From positions 930,001-994,000 of the forward strand of contig JAHEWK010000017.1 of the NCBI GenBank assembly GCA_020740775.1: DNA of 64,000 bases, written 5' to 3'. Of this stretch, positions 10,445 to 21,242 are shown piece after piece (positions within the stretch are counted from its first letter, which is position 1; every line of letters starts with the position of its first letter). The translations under genes and the position numbers were made by a program. The notes under the pieces are model-generated. The model was not told where the DNA came from. It made no database searches and saw only the letters and a program-made list of their open reading frames with translations. The DNA comes from Ilyonectria destructans. Its lineage: Eukaryota > Ascomycota > Sordariomycetes > Hypocreales > Nectriaceae.

Positions 10445-13400
10445 ATGCCCAAAAAAGACATCATCCGCGTCCCTCAGGAGGAGATCCGTCGTACGCTGGA
10501 AGCTCTCGATGGCAGACGCGTACGAAAAGACCTGGTCAATGTTTCGCCTGATGAGGTGCGCCGCACATTGGCAGACATAGACCGCCGGCGTGCCGAAGAG
10601 CGAGCCATTCGACGTGAACGAGCGAGTCAACGGGCTGCTATTCAAGCGGAGCCGCGAGAGCGACAGCTTGCTGAATCTTCTCAAGAGAGGAGCGATGAAT
10701 TTCAGGCGCCTTCGCATTCTGCCACCGCCACTGAAACCCGAAGTAGACTCGTCACCGTCTCGTCCGAAGAGATGCGTCGTACCTTGGAGGGCCTGGCACG
10801 CCAGCGCAAGGAAGAACGAATCCGTCAGAGGGCAGCCAACGCTGCACGAGCTCCGCGGTCACCAACACCCGACCAGATCCAGCCTTCCCCCCAAACGCCA
10901 TCCTCGACTGCGCGAGTGTCGCGGACGACCAGACCAGACCAGATACAACGTACCCCCCGAACGCCTTCTTCAAAACGACCAAGAGAAGCAGAGGACCTTT
11001 TGACCCCACCACCCACGCGGCCGGACCGCCGCCCTAAGAGGCCGCGTCCGTTAGGTGAGGTCACGGAGCTACAACGAAAGTCGATCGAGTCTATTCTGCA
11101 ACACTATGAGACTTGCTTTCGCGATAAAGAGGAGGCGTCGGTATCAAGATCCTGGTGCAATGAGGTCCCGCTTGCCGTCCAAGTGGAGGCGGCCAAGTCA
11201 TTCTACCGAGCATTCACGGATGAGAAGACCTTACCGATTGCTCATTGCGTCTTCTGTTATAGGAAGTCAGCTCCTGGGGAACTCTCGACGGTCCAGTGGC
11301 AGAGCCAGTTGACCCCGTCCTTGATGCAAGCAACGAGGGCTCTTCAGCTGTGCGCAAAGTGCCTGCCACAAGACGGCGAGTGTTGGGTTGGCGTATGCCG
11401 CGAGTGTCGCGCTGGTCTACAGAACGGAAAACTACCCAAGGCCTGTTCAGTTAACAACATGCATATCGGATGCGAGCACCGGTACCCAAAAGAGCTTGAT
11501 GACCTCTCCCCCGTCGAGGAAAGACTGATCGCCCTCCAGGCTCCTTTCGGGTACATTACAAAGTTCACCGTCGGCAACAAGGCTCCTTCCGGCCTGAATT
11601 ATAGGAAACACGTCAAGGGTCACATCGTTGTGTTTCCGAATAAGGTCGATGACCTTGTCGCGACAGTACTTCCCCATCCGTTACTGGATACGATCGAAAA
11701 CATCCACGTCTCCTGGAGCGGCTCAAGCAAGCCCAGCCCTACAGACGTCGGCCATCTTCTTCAAGTCCGCAAGACCGTTGTGAGGGATGCTCTGGTATGG
11801 CTTCAGAAGAACAACCCCCTCTACGATCACATCGCAATCAACTATGACGAGATAGACGGTTGGCGGTACGAGGGTAGCTCCAACGTCCCTACCGACATCC
11901 TTGAGATGATGCGACGAGAAGAGCCCTCGATTGCTGAAAAGACGCAGACGGACCACATCGTCCCGCCCACGGACAGGGGGCTGCCAGAAAACCAGTCAAC
12001 AAGTATTGAAGAACTCCTTAACTCAGCGCGAGTTGACCCGGGCGAGGAGCGCCACCCGCATGGAGAGCTCGGCGCTTCTGTTCTTGACCAAGACCAACTC
12101 GATTCTAACGGCGATGTCGTCTATGAGACGTCGTCTTCCGGCATGTTTCCTCTTGACGAGCCTGCCACATTCTCGGAGGCCGATAAGCTATCCTTCCTAG
12201 AAGATGCTATGCAAACAGACAGAAGTCGAGGTGACGGGGTCCCTCAGCCATGTGGCATGAACATGGAAACTACGGGAGAACAGCCGTTCATCCGCGTGGA
12301 GCGGGGCTCCGACTTCGCCGACAATCTGCATGAAGACTTCTTTCCAAGGACGTTCCCTAAGCTTTTCCCGTGGGGCAAGGGGGGCCCGAAAGCGACGACG
12401 GACACGGAGAGCCGCCAACAACATGCCTCGGAGCCTGTCCACAACCCTCCTTCAAACCACTCGCTCACCTACTGGGCCAAATATGTGCTCCAGCGACACG
12501 GGGGTCGATTTGCCACGCATCCGGTATTCTGTTTCCTCGTCTTCAACATCCTCCTCCGATCCTCCAACCGCCGCATCAGCATGGTCCGAATGACAAAGAA
12601 TTCTTTCAACAGAGCTGAGCAAGTCTATCAAAGTCTGACGGCAGACCAACTGAGGAGAGCCGAGGAGGAGATGCGCCAGAACAAGACGACGACAGATGAT
12701 GACGTATCGTTCTTGCTTCGCGAGCTATCCATCTTTGGCCACGCCCAGCCGCTCTCAAATGAGACTCGGCTTCTGATGCGGAGAAAGATACAGTCACTCA
12801 TCGTTTGGGCGGGCACGCCTGTGATATGGTTCACCATCAACCCTAACGACATCAACAATCCCGTGAAGATGAGGCTCTCGATCCACAGGCTACATGATTA
12901 CGACATGGCGAAGGAACTGCTGGCCGATCTCCAGGGACGGTACGACAGGATCGCTCTCAGCACCCTGGACCCAGTCAGCTCCGTCATCTTCTTCCACCGC
13001 GAGATTTCCCTGTTCTTCGACAACTATGTAAAGGTAGGCCAAGAATCAGTTTTCGGGAAAATTAGTCATTATTATGCAACGGTAGAAACGAACGACTGAG
13101 GCAGCCTACACCTGCATGGACTACTCTGGCTCCACGGAAATCTGCAGTTGCCATCCCTCAGCAACGACATGGCCGACCCCCAGGAAGAAGAGTACCGAGC
13201 CCGAGTGATTCGTTATGCTGACTCTGTCTTTCACGAATGCCTGGATGAGAAGGCGGGAAAGACGATCCGGAAGGAAAGAAAACCAATCCAGCCTGTCGAG
13301 GAGATGATGAAGAGCACCGAAGCTCTTACTACGGCCTTCGAGGACGAGTCCAACTACATTGCCTACTGCAGCCAGGTTCATTCCCACACATTTACCTGCA

Positions 13401-16400
13401 TCAAGTATTCCCTAAAGGGGCTGACTGAACAGGATGCGGATAAATACAGGCGGACAGCTTGTCGATTCAAAGCGCCGTGGAAGATCGTCGACATGACGGG
13501 TTTCTCTGAGGACGGCCTGCTCAAGACCCGCAGGAACCACGCTCTGGTCAACCGATACAACAAGGCAATGGCGGTCGGCCTCCGCCACAACCACGACATC
13601 TCGATGATCCTGACGAGGACTAAGGGGCTGGCCATGGTATTTTACATCACTAACTACGCCACGAAGTTGGATACGCCGATGTGGAAACGCATCGTCATCG
13701 CAGGCGAAGTCCTGGGACAGCTACATCAGTCGGCTGATGGTACGCGTCAGGCATCTGCTCCAGAGCGTGACGCGCAAGCCTCAGCCGTCCTCAACCAAAC
13801 TCGACAGTTTTTAATGAGAACGGCCAATCGAATATTTTCGGATAGACAGCTCTCAGCCGTGGAGGTCTGTTACCACCTGCTCGGCTATCACACTGACTTT
13901 ACCAACGTGCCACGGTGGTCTTTCATAAACCTAACCGCCCTGTATTGGTCCATCTTCCGACGATGGCTGCATCTTCGCCGCCAGTCCGGAGAAGACGCGG
14001 ACGCTGACGAACCCCCTGAGACGATAGGCCTCAGAGAGAGCGGTCGGACGTTGTTGTCTCTAGATGCCTACGCCTACCGAGGTCCGCTTCTCAGAGGTCT
14101 ATGCCTGTATGACTACATGTCCATGATTAGCCTCGAGCGTCGTCGCGACCGAGAAGAGGATGAGACCCACTTTGCTCTTCACGGTCCCTCTCAAGAATCT
14201 GAGAATTGGATCCAGAAGCTTCGAAAACCCCTCGAGTACGCGGTGCCAATCTTCCAGGGATACATCAGCGACGATCACAAAGACGAGCACCCAGTCTACT
14301 TTAGGCGGTATCCTCCGAACCCCGCCATGCTGATTCCAAGCCAGTACTGACGTGCCTAGAAACTCCGTCCTCCATCTGGCCTTGTTCGTGCCCTGGGATG
14401 ACTTCCTCTCCAAGACTCACGGGGACATCACCGACATATGGACGAACCACGCCGCCGCACTCCCACCCCGTTTGCGATCCCACGCCTCCCACATCTCCCT
14501 TCTGAGAAGATCGGCGGAGGATGCGCGGAAAGACGCAAAGCTCTGGGCCAGCAGGTCGGAAGGTGATGATACGGTCGACGTGGAGTTCCCTCTTGATGAG
14601 GGCGACTATCGTGAAGAGCCTGCAACAACGGCCGAACATCAACAAAACTACGCAGCGCTCCTCCAGGCCATACATAACGCTGTGCGAAACTCAGAATCCA
14701 CGAGGGACTCGCCAGTACTACAGGACCTGGTCCGAGATCTACGCCATGAAAACCCTGCAGAAGAGCAGCGGCCTTTCGTGCAGCGTCATCAGGACTTCTA
14801 TCAGCAAATTCGCCGTTCCCAGGATAGCGCTCTATCCCAATACCCGACTCTTTCTCATGAAGATGTGCAAGCCGCGGCAAAGGCCCAGGGTATGCTGCAT
14901 CTCCGCATGCTAGATGAGATCGAGACCGGTTCTCAGGGCGCCGCTCCCGGCACGAGTAACGACGACCTGGACGACATCCTTGTTCGCCACTGTGATACGG
15001 ACATTGCCATGCCACGTCAGCGTCTAGAGCCGGTAGAACGGGGCCCTCGAATACTGGTCGACGTCAACCATGCAACGGGCTTCGCGGAACTAGGACGCCT
15101 TGCCGCGTCAGGCTTCACCCTCAACCCCCTACAGACAATGGCCCTCCAACTTGTGTGCGAGTTCTTGGATAAGTACTCCGCCGACCCCGATTCGGCGGGT
15201 CAACATCTCCAGTACACCGGAGGCCCTGGAGGTACGGGCAAATCCAGGGTCATCGATGCCTTAAAATGGGTATTTTTGACGAGAGGCCAATCACATCTTC
15301 TTCAGATCACGGGGACGTCAGGGAGCGCGGCCGCCCAGATCGGCGGCACAACCTTACATTCTGCCTGCGGACTGGACACCCACCGCTCCCCCCAAACACA
15401 ACTCCCAGTTTTCTCCGAGGCGAAAAAGTGGACGTGGAAACAGAAGCTGGTTCTCGTGACAGATGAGGTCAGCATGCTCGGAGGCGCCACCCTTTATGAG
15501 GTCAGCCGCAACCTCCAGTCACTCCGAGACTATGCCGATAAGCCGTTCGGCGGGATTCCCGTCGTGCTCCTGATGGGGGACTTCTATCAGTTCGCTTCAG
15601 TTCGAGAGATAAGTCTTCTGGTGAATAAGATAATGAACCCTTCTTCTATCTCACTGGGATAGAGAACTATTTCTTATTATTGCAGCTTCAGTTTGTAGCA
15701 GATATTCAAAATGGTAGTACTTCTCGAAGAGCAGGTTCGTGCACGAGATAATCCTCAACTGAGCGCTCTTCTCGATAGAGTACGGGCTGGAACCCAGACA
15801 CAGCAGGACCTACTCATACTCAATATAAAACTCGTCGACCGCACCCAAATTACCTTCAGTATGGGCTTACGTGCTATAACTCCGCTGAACTGAAACTGCT
15901 GGTCACTCAATATAGAAGCTGTCGTCGACTGGGCTCGCTCTCACAAGAGATATATCTCCATCTTTATCTCCACACATATATGGCGAAGTAGCAAGCTGTC
16001 ACAAGATCAAATCGCCAGAACTATCGAGCAAGGGGATAACTCCACGTATAAGGTTCCTAGTGTCTTTTTCTATACCTAAGGCATGCCCGTAATTATAAAC
16101 CAGAATATCTATACCGGCCTGAAGGTCGTAAATAGGGCTGAGTTTATTGCCGCTAACTTTATACCCGACCCAAAGTACCCAGGATACCACCTTGCTGATA
16201 ATATAACTATCTACTTCGGGCCACCACTTAGTATCCTCTTACAGTCTAAAGATACTAAGGGCTTATCTATTCCCACCCTGCCACTAGAAATAATCCTTGT
16301 CCGCTCGGTCTTATAAACTCTCGATCCGTCTAACTGCAACTTCAGGTTCTTGTCTGCAAAATGCAGCCGCCGCGGCTTGCCCGTCGTCCCTGCGTTTGTA

Positions 16401-16727
16401 CTCACTGACTATAAGGCGTAGGGTAAGATATTTGCGGAAGTCCTCCTCGAGCTGCAAGGGAATCGTATTATTAATAGCGAGCCTTCTAAGTGTGACTTCA
16501 CCAGTCTTTATGTATAGCTATCCAGGTGCACGACACTTTAGGGTATTAAACTTCTCAGTCCTATATAATACTAGGATTTCATCGGAAATAAACTAGATTA
16601 CACTATCGTTCAGGCCATATAGAGACTCAAGAAGCTGGCCATAGAAACGAAACAGCACTATGAGGCCAGAACCGTTAGAAATAGGCAATATTATTCCGAG
16701 AATTGCTCCACCCCGGCTAATACTGAA
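10445..16727 (+). pseudogene. Helitron Rep-helicase gene, copy B (nonsense + RIP-degraded 3' half)
   Basis: Homologue of the 412-6950 gene with the same domain order but only about three N-terminal Arg/Glu repeats instead of six. The DUF6570-like region, Helitron_like_N domain and YITNY motif are conserved. The frame is cut by TGA at 13097-13099, where copy A has CGA, exactly before the HUH stretch (SLHLHGLLWLHG follows in frame). It continues in frame from there to a 37-nt candidate intron (14308-14344). It is then intact through Walker A and Walker B, including the five-A run that copy A lost. From about 15585 many stops appear, the first at 15660-15662, from dense C-to-T/G-to-A change. Copies A and B therefore carry different lesions. 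Confidence 0.85.
14308..14344 (+). other. Candidate 37-nt mini-intron in Rep-helicase copy B
   Basis: GTATCC…TGCTGAT…GCCAG, one base longer than its counterpart in copy A. Without splicing the frame shifts here; with splicing, RR-TDVPRNSVLHL continues in frame. It replaces an apparent frameshift between the two open frames on either side. Confidence 0.55.
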
Positions 16728-16890
16728 ATCTGAAATCACTCTAATAACAATACACAACCCTCTTATATATTATAAGGTGACCTTACTGCCCGCCAGTTAT
16801 CCGCATCCCTTTGCCTCCCTTCCCCAGCCGGAACTGCTTCTGTTCCTCGCAATAACCCGTCCATCAATCTTCAAAGGCCTTTCAGCTGTA
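15585..16890. other. RIP-like hypermutated segment in Helitron B
   Basis: Compared with copy A (about 5805-7110), nearly all differences here are C to T or G to A, with CpA-to-TpA and TpG-to-TpA prominent, for example CACCATCGCGG becoming TATTATTGCAG. Upstream (11.0-15.58 kb) the copies differ only sparsely and without this bias. The change in density is abrupt at about 15585 and fades at about 16890. RIP is the known process giving this pattern in ascomycetes; here it covers only part of the duplicated length. Confidence 0.8.
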
Positions 16891-17300
16891 CAGCATTCGC
16901 GGCGCGCCTTCACCCTCACCAAAGAGGTCCAGAATGCGATTGCAGTACATCCACACGCCCTCAAGATGCTGCAGCAGCAGCAACTTCCTGTCCTTACGTG
17001 CAACGACAATAGTGCCGATATGTGACTGCCACTCCGGGAGCGCAAACCCGGAATCGGCATCGATGTTGAGGTACGTGGCAATCTGATTGTCAAGGTCGGC
17101 CTGGTTGCTGGACTGAGTGCCTACCCGGTATAGGACCACTGGAACCTCAATGAGCCTTGGGACGTCAGGCACAGGCCGCGAGAAGACAGGGTGATCTTCG
17201 GTGATCGGCTTGCTTTCACCATGGGCGCCTGCTGCTGTGAGGTTTCTGGCTCGAAATCGGTATCTATGTTCTCCCATTTCGAATAATCAATAGGCGCCAT
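16763..17300 (-). pseudogene. Degraded copy of the 224-aa Helitron-borne gene (unit B)
   Basis: Counterpart of 6980-7654. The start ATG at 17300 (MAPIDYSKWENIDTD) is kept. About 140 bp is missing near 17200, where copy A has the stretch from ITEDHS back towards MVKASRS, and the C-terminal end lies in the RIP-like segment. GATC repeats at the deletion edges suggest loss by short direct repeats. Confidence 0.6.
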
Positions 17301-17561
17301 GGAGAGGCGTGTAATTCATGCGCAAGTTTCTTAAGGAATCCTCGACGTTGAATGAAGGTTGCTGAATTCAAAACGATCAATACAATACAATAAAAACGGA
17401 TGCAAGGTCCGTGCGCTGCATCCCAAACACCCAGGTCAATCCTCCAAACGCTCGGGCAACTAGACGATCTGTGCTGTTCTCTACCCCAGACACGATGCCC
17501 GTTTCGTCTCTATTGACACCCAAAAGCCATCATAGAGCTTCATCCATCTCGCGATCTGAAA

Positions 17562-17611
17562 GACTCGTTCCGAAAGGTCTGTTGGCGGGCCCGTAGGGAC
17601 CGGTCTCCTGT
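17562..17611 (+). repeat. Probable Helitron right-end block, unit B
   Basis: Same block as at 7925-7974, with GGCGGGCCCGTAGGGACCGG followed by TCTCCTGT. The sequence diverges after TCTTCCTTCCGC just beyond it. Confidence 0.55.
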
Positions 17612-18399
17612 TCTTCCTTCCGCGTCCTCTCTCCGACCCAACGCTCGGACCGCATAGCGCCCCGAACGAGCTTCGCCACTCTGCGCCACCCTGCGCCACT
17701 TTACCGCGCCACCTACAAATTTATACATACAAACTCTTGTGAATCAGGTGTATATATAAGACAGGATCAGAGCGGACAATTCGTCGAGTTCTCCAGGCCC
17801 ATTGGAAGCGCAAATGGAAATCCCAGAAGAGAATAAAACTATATAAGGAATCTGCAAAAGTCAGGCTTGCTTTGGTGTCAAGCTTGGTTGCCGGATGTTG
17901 AAGAATTGGCTGAGACATGTGATTTTGAAGTTGGTGCGAGCTTGCATTCTTGCCCGGGGGTGGTATACAAAATATTAATTGCCGGAAAACCAGGGCTTCA
18001 TTTTCATATACATCTCGTCTCAATTGAATTTAAATTAGCTGCACAATGCGCTTTTGAACTTTGACGTTGAAAATGTAGTTGTGGGGCCCTACCGGAACCC
18101 CGCGGTGTTCCGTATCTGTGCATCCACCTATCCAACTCCTGGACCCCCACCTACTGGACCCGAAACCACCCTCGGCCGAGCTCTTCATCCTATCCTAAAA
18201 TATTTACTCTGACGATTTGGAAGACAGGGAGGATATTGATGGATATAGAATAGAGCCTTATTGGCTTACTGTTGTGTTCCTTATCCTGTTATCCTGTTGT
18301 CTTATCCTGTATCCTGTAATCTGTATTTTTCTTATCTTGTTCTGTTCAATATGTTCAGGGATTTCTTAACATGTTATACAGGTTGCCCATGTATGCAGG
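17612..18399. other. Spacer between Helitron B and right-end relic
   Basis: No gene recognised. It holds a TATATATAAG near 17750 and a run of TTATCCTGT-like words (18280-18325) that forms an imperfect short tandem repeat. The short open frames have no coding character. Confidence 0.3.
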
Positions 18400-18619
18400 G
18401 GCATGAAGCCAGAGTCAGGGTTGATGTTAAGGTACGTAGCGATCTGGTTGTCCAGGTCGGCCCGGTCGGCAGACTGAGTGCCTATGCGGTAAAGGAAGAG
18501 TGGGATCTCGATGAGCCCTGCCTGGGATGGGAGGCGTCATCGAAGAGCCATAGGGAAATCAGAGGATTCGAGGGACGTTCCGAAAGGCATTGGCGGGCCC
18601 GCAGGGACCGGTCTCCTGT
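18400..18619 (+). repeat. Third Helitron right-end relic
   Basis: Matches part of the - strand 224-aa gene (GTTGATGTTAAGGTACGTAG… aligns with GTTGAGGTACGTGG… of unit B near 17065) and then jumps to the terminal block GACGTTCCGAAAGGC…GGGACCGG-TCTCCTGT ending at 18619. It is a strongly shortened, diverged right end of the same or a related Helitron family. Confidence 0.6.
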
Positions 18620-19230
18620 ATAAAGCATCCGATCGGGTGGTCACGTGGTGACCTCCAGGGTCGAGAACCCCACTTTTAGTCGACAGACATACACTCAAGC
18701 GATCACAATAGGGGCAACGGGGAGAACACACAAGACACACAATCAAGTCATCTGAAGTGCCACACGAGCTTTCCGACACTTACGGCCTGGAATAGCCTCC
18801 CCTAGCTAGCCTAGTCAACTTAACCTATTTTATATCGTTGACCTTATAATAAAATTAAACCTAAACCCGAACTTAAAGAGCTTTCTATTCCTTAAAATAA
18901 AAGAGAAAATCGTTACAATCTAACAATAGCGGTCTGGATTCTTATGTTTAATAAGCAATTAAACCAGTAATATAACTATAATTTTTTTTTTAAAAAAAAA
19001 AATACATATCTATATCTGCTAGGTATGAAAACTCTAGAGACGACTATATAAAATAAGAAACTTTAGTTATGGCCCTGAAGACCCTAGTTGTAATTACTTA
19101 CTAGATATATATAGCAGCCCGAGGAAGGCAGTTAGGAGTATTTAGCGGACTCATCCGTAACCACCCTAAAACACTATTTATACGTTGCTTGCTTGCCATC
19201 TAATCACTCTTTATGAGAATCAGAATGTCT
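18620..19230. other. AT-rich gene-free spacer
   Basis: From about 18800 to 19150 the sequence is AT-rich with long A/T runs (AATTTTTTTTTTAAAAAAAAAA near 18980), compatible with an old RIP-degraded repeat. No gene seen. Confidence 0.4.
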
Positions 19231-21242
19231 TCATGCCTTGCGAGACCCGTTGATTTCAACTTGTTCAACTCTGTCCCCGAGCATTGCCTTAGGGGTCGCC
19301 TCGGTCTCGGAATGGAAATTACTCTTTCCAAAGTGAGAGTCAATCTCCTCCAAGGTGAGTCCCTTCGTCTCGGGATACATGGTATACACCAGAACGATGG
19401 AAAAGACGTTGATGGCTGTAAAGACAAAGTAGGTCCTCGCGCCAATGCCAGCAACTGCAACAGGCCATACCTGGCCAACAATGATGCCTCCGAGCGAGGC
19501 CCCGGAGGCGGCAATGCCCAGTCCCCTGGCACGAACATGCGCAGGGAAAATCTATCAAACAAGCAATTAGTTCTTGAATGGAGCAGGCCTAGACAGGGGT
19601 GGAACGTGGTGTTTTGTACTTCAGCAGCATAAGTCCATGCCGTCGGCCCAAACCCAATAGAGTATCCGAGTGAAAAGAAGAATATGAAGAAGATGCTGCA
19701 GTTGTTGGCTGCAACATTTGACTGATTAGGGTACCGCGTCTGTAATGCTCCGTTCATCTGTTTGAAGTGGTGCGTGAGAAGCCAGAATCTCCATATCCTT
19801 TGCACAAGACTACTAACCAACATGCTCAATGCCATGATTGCAGCGCCGATACCAAGGGAGTGGCGACGACCGATCCGATCGACAAGCAAGATTGCGGCGA
19901 TTGTGCAAGCTGCCATGACCGTACCGTCGATGCCACTGGCAAGAAGGCTCAGGGATTCAGAGGCCCCTGCTCCGCGGAAGTTGGACGGCAAGTAGTAGCT
20001 TAGCGGTTGCGCATTAGCTCAGGGGAACGATGATAAGCAGTCATAATGAGGACGCGAGACTGACCGAATGCCACCTGCACCACTCAACTGCTGCAGAAAC
20101 TGGAGGGCCCACGCTCTCCATAGACGAGCCCAGAGTGCCCTGTCCTTGATGAAGACTTTAGCATCGGAGATAGAGTTCTCCTTATGCCAGAGAATACTCG
20201 CGCGGATTTCCTCCAATTCGGCCTGGACGACCTCGGGGCGATCACTTCCACGCAAATGAGTAAGTGCCTTGGCAGCAGCTTCAAGCTGATCATGTTCGAG
20301 CAACCAACGAGGACTTGAAGAGGCATAGGTCAGCAGGGAGGTCAGAGGTGGCGGATTGACAATTTGGGACAGAACCAGGAGCTCGAACCTTTCGCAAAGG
20401 AATGGAGCGCCAACACAGAATATGACAGCTGGGACGTATTGAATGAGGATGCTCAGGCGCCACCCCAAACTCTCGCCATTGCCTGCTCTCCAAAAGCTGA
20501 AGCCGTACCCTATCCAGAAGGCGATGGAGATACTTGGCAAAGTCAGTGACAGAATATGAGTTTTCCAAGTGGAGGAAATCCTACCCTAACGACTGAAGGC
20601 TTGGTAAGCAAATTTAGACTCTTTTGTGGTAGCGGAGAACAAGGCGTCGTACAATACCAACTTGATTTAACGTGATAATCGCACCTCGATGGCGCGCTGG
20701 GCTGGTCTCGGAGAGATACAGCGGCACCGCAGTGGCCACAATGCCGGTTCCAACTCCAGCAATGAAGCGACCGATGACCATCATTGCAAGGTGAACGGCG
20801 CCAGCCTGAAGCCCAGCGCCAACGCAGAGCACAGCAACACCAGTAACACCAGACCAGCGTCGACCTAGACGGTCATTGACCGGACCAGCCACGAACGCAT
20901 ACGATAACCAGCTACCTAATATAACAGGTCAGCGGTGAGACATCAGACGCACAGACTAGACTAGCCGTACCAACTGAAAAGATGGCCACGATGAGCCCCG
21001 ATTCGCCGGAACTGGGATTCTTGAGCGCTGTTAAATACCCAGGGGCAACAAGTACCGTAGAGAGAATTCCGATGTCGTAGCTATATGTACGAAAGTCAGC
21101 CCTATCTCGTCTGTATCCGCCGAATTAAGGGAGAGGGAATCGTCACGCACCCCCAGAAGATAGCTCCCATGGAGAAGCAGGAGACTGCGAGGATATTGTA
21201 CCAAGTGAGACCTCGAGTGTCGGAGGCGTTTCGGGTCGACAT
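19231..21242 (-). CDS. MFS sugar transporter
   Basis: Twelve-helix proton-coupled hexose/sugar carrier of the plasma membrane (sugar porter family). The multi-exon - strand gene starts at ATG 21242 (MSTRNASDTRGLTWYN) and stops at 19231-19233. Family signatures in order: YDIGILSTVLVAPGY (TM1), NDRLGRRWSG, VGRFIAG-type GRFIAGVGTG, PLYLSETSPARHRGA, SPRWLLEHDQ, QFLQQLSGAGG, a second VDRIGRRHSLG, GFGPTAWTYAAEV, FPAHVRARGLGIAASG and PETKGLTLEEID near the end. About six to eight short introns with GT..AG ends, for example 21150 onward GTGCGT..ATATAG. All hallmarks are present and no lesion was seen, so the gene looks functional. Substrate cannot be told from sequence. Confidence 0.85.

Larger units (their letters stand above)
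9960..17611 (+). mobile_element. Helitron unit B (tandem to unit A)
   Basis: Second copy of the same Helitron family. From about 11 kb to 15.58 kb it is nearly identical in sequence and order to unit A. It then continues through a RIP-like segment (15.585-16.89 kb) to the shared right-end block ending at 17611. Weak homology to unit A upstream of the Rep gene begins near 10.0 kb, so the left limit is approximate; the element could instead begin right after unit A and include the 433-aa gene. Not autonomous: its Rep gene has a nonsense codon in the HUH region and a ruined helicase half. Confidence 0.75.

Noticed and set aside
18280..18325. CRISPR-like or functional tandem array of TTATCCTGT
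   Set aside because: Units are imperfect and short with no spacer structure; simple-sequence drift in a fungal genome.
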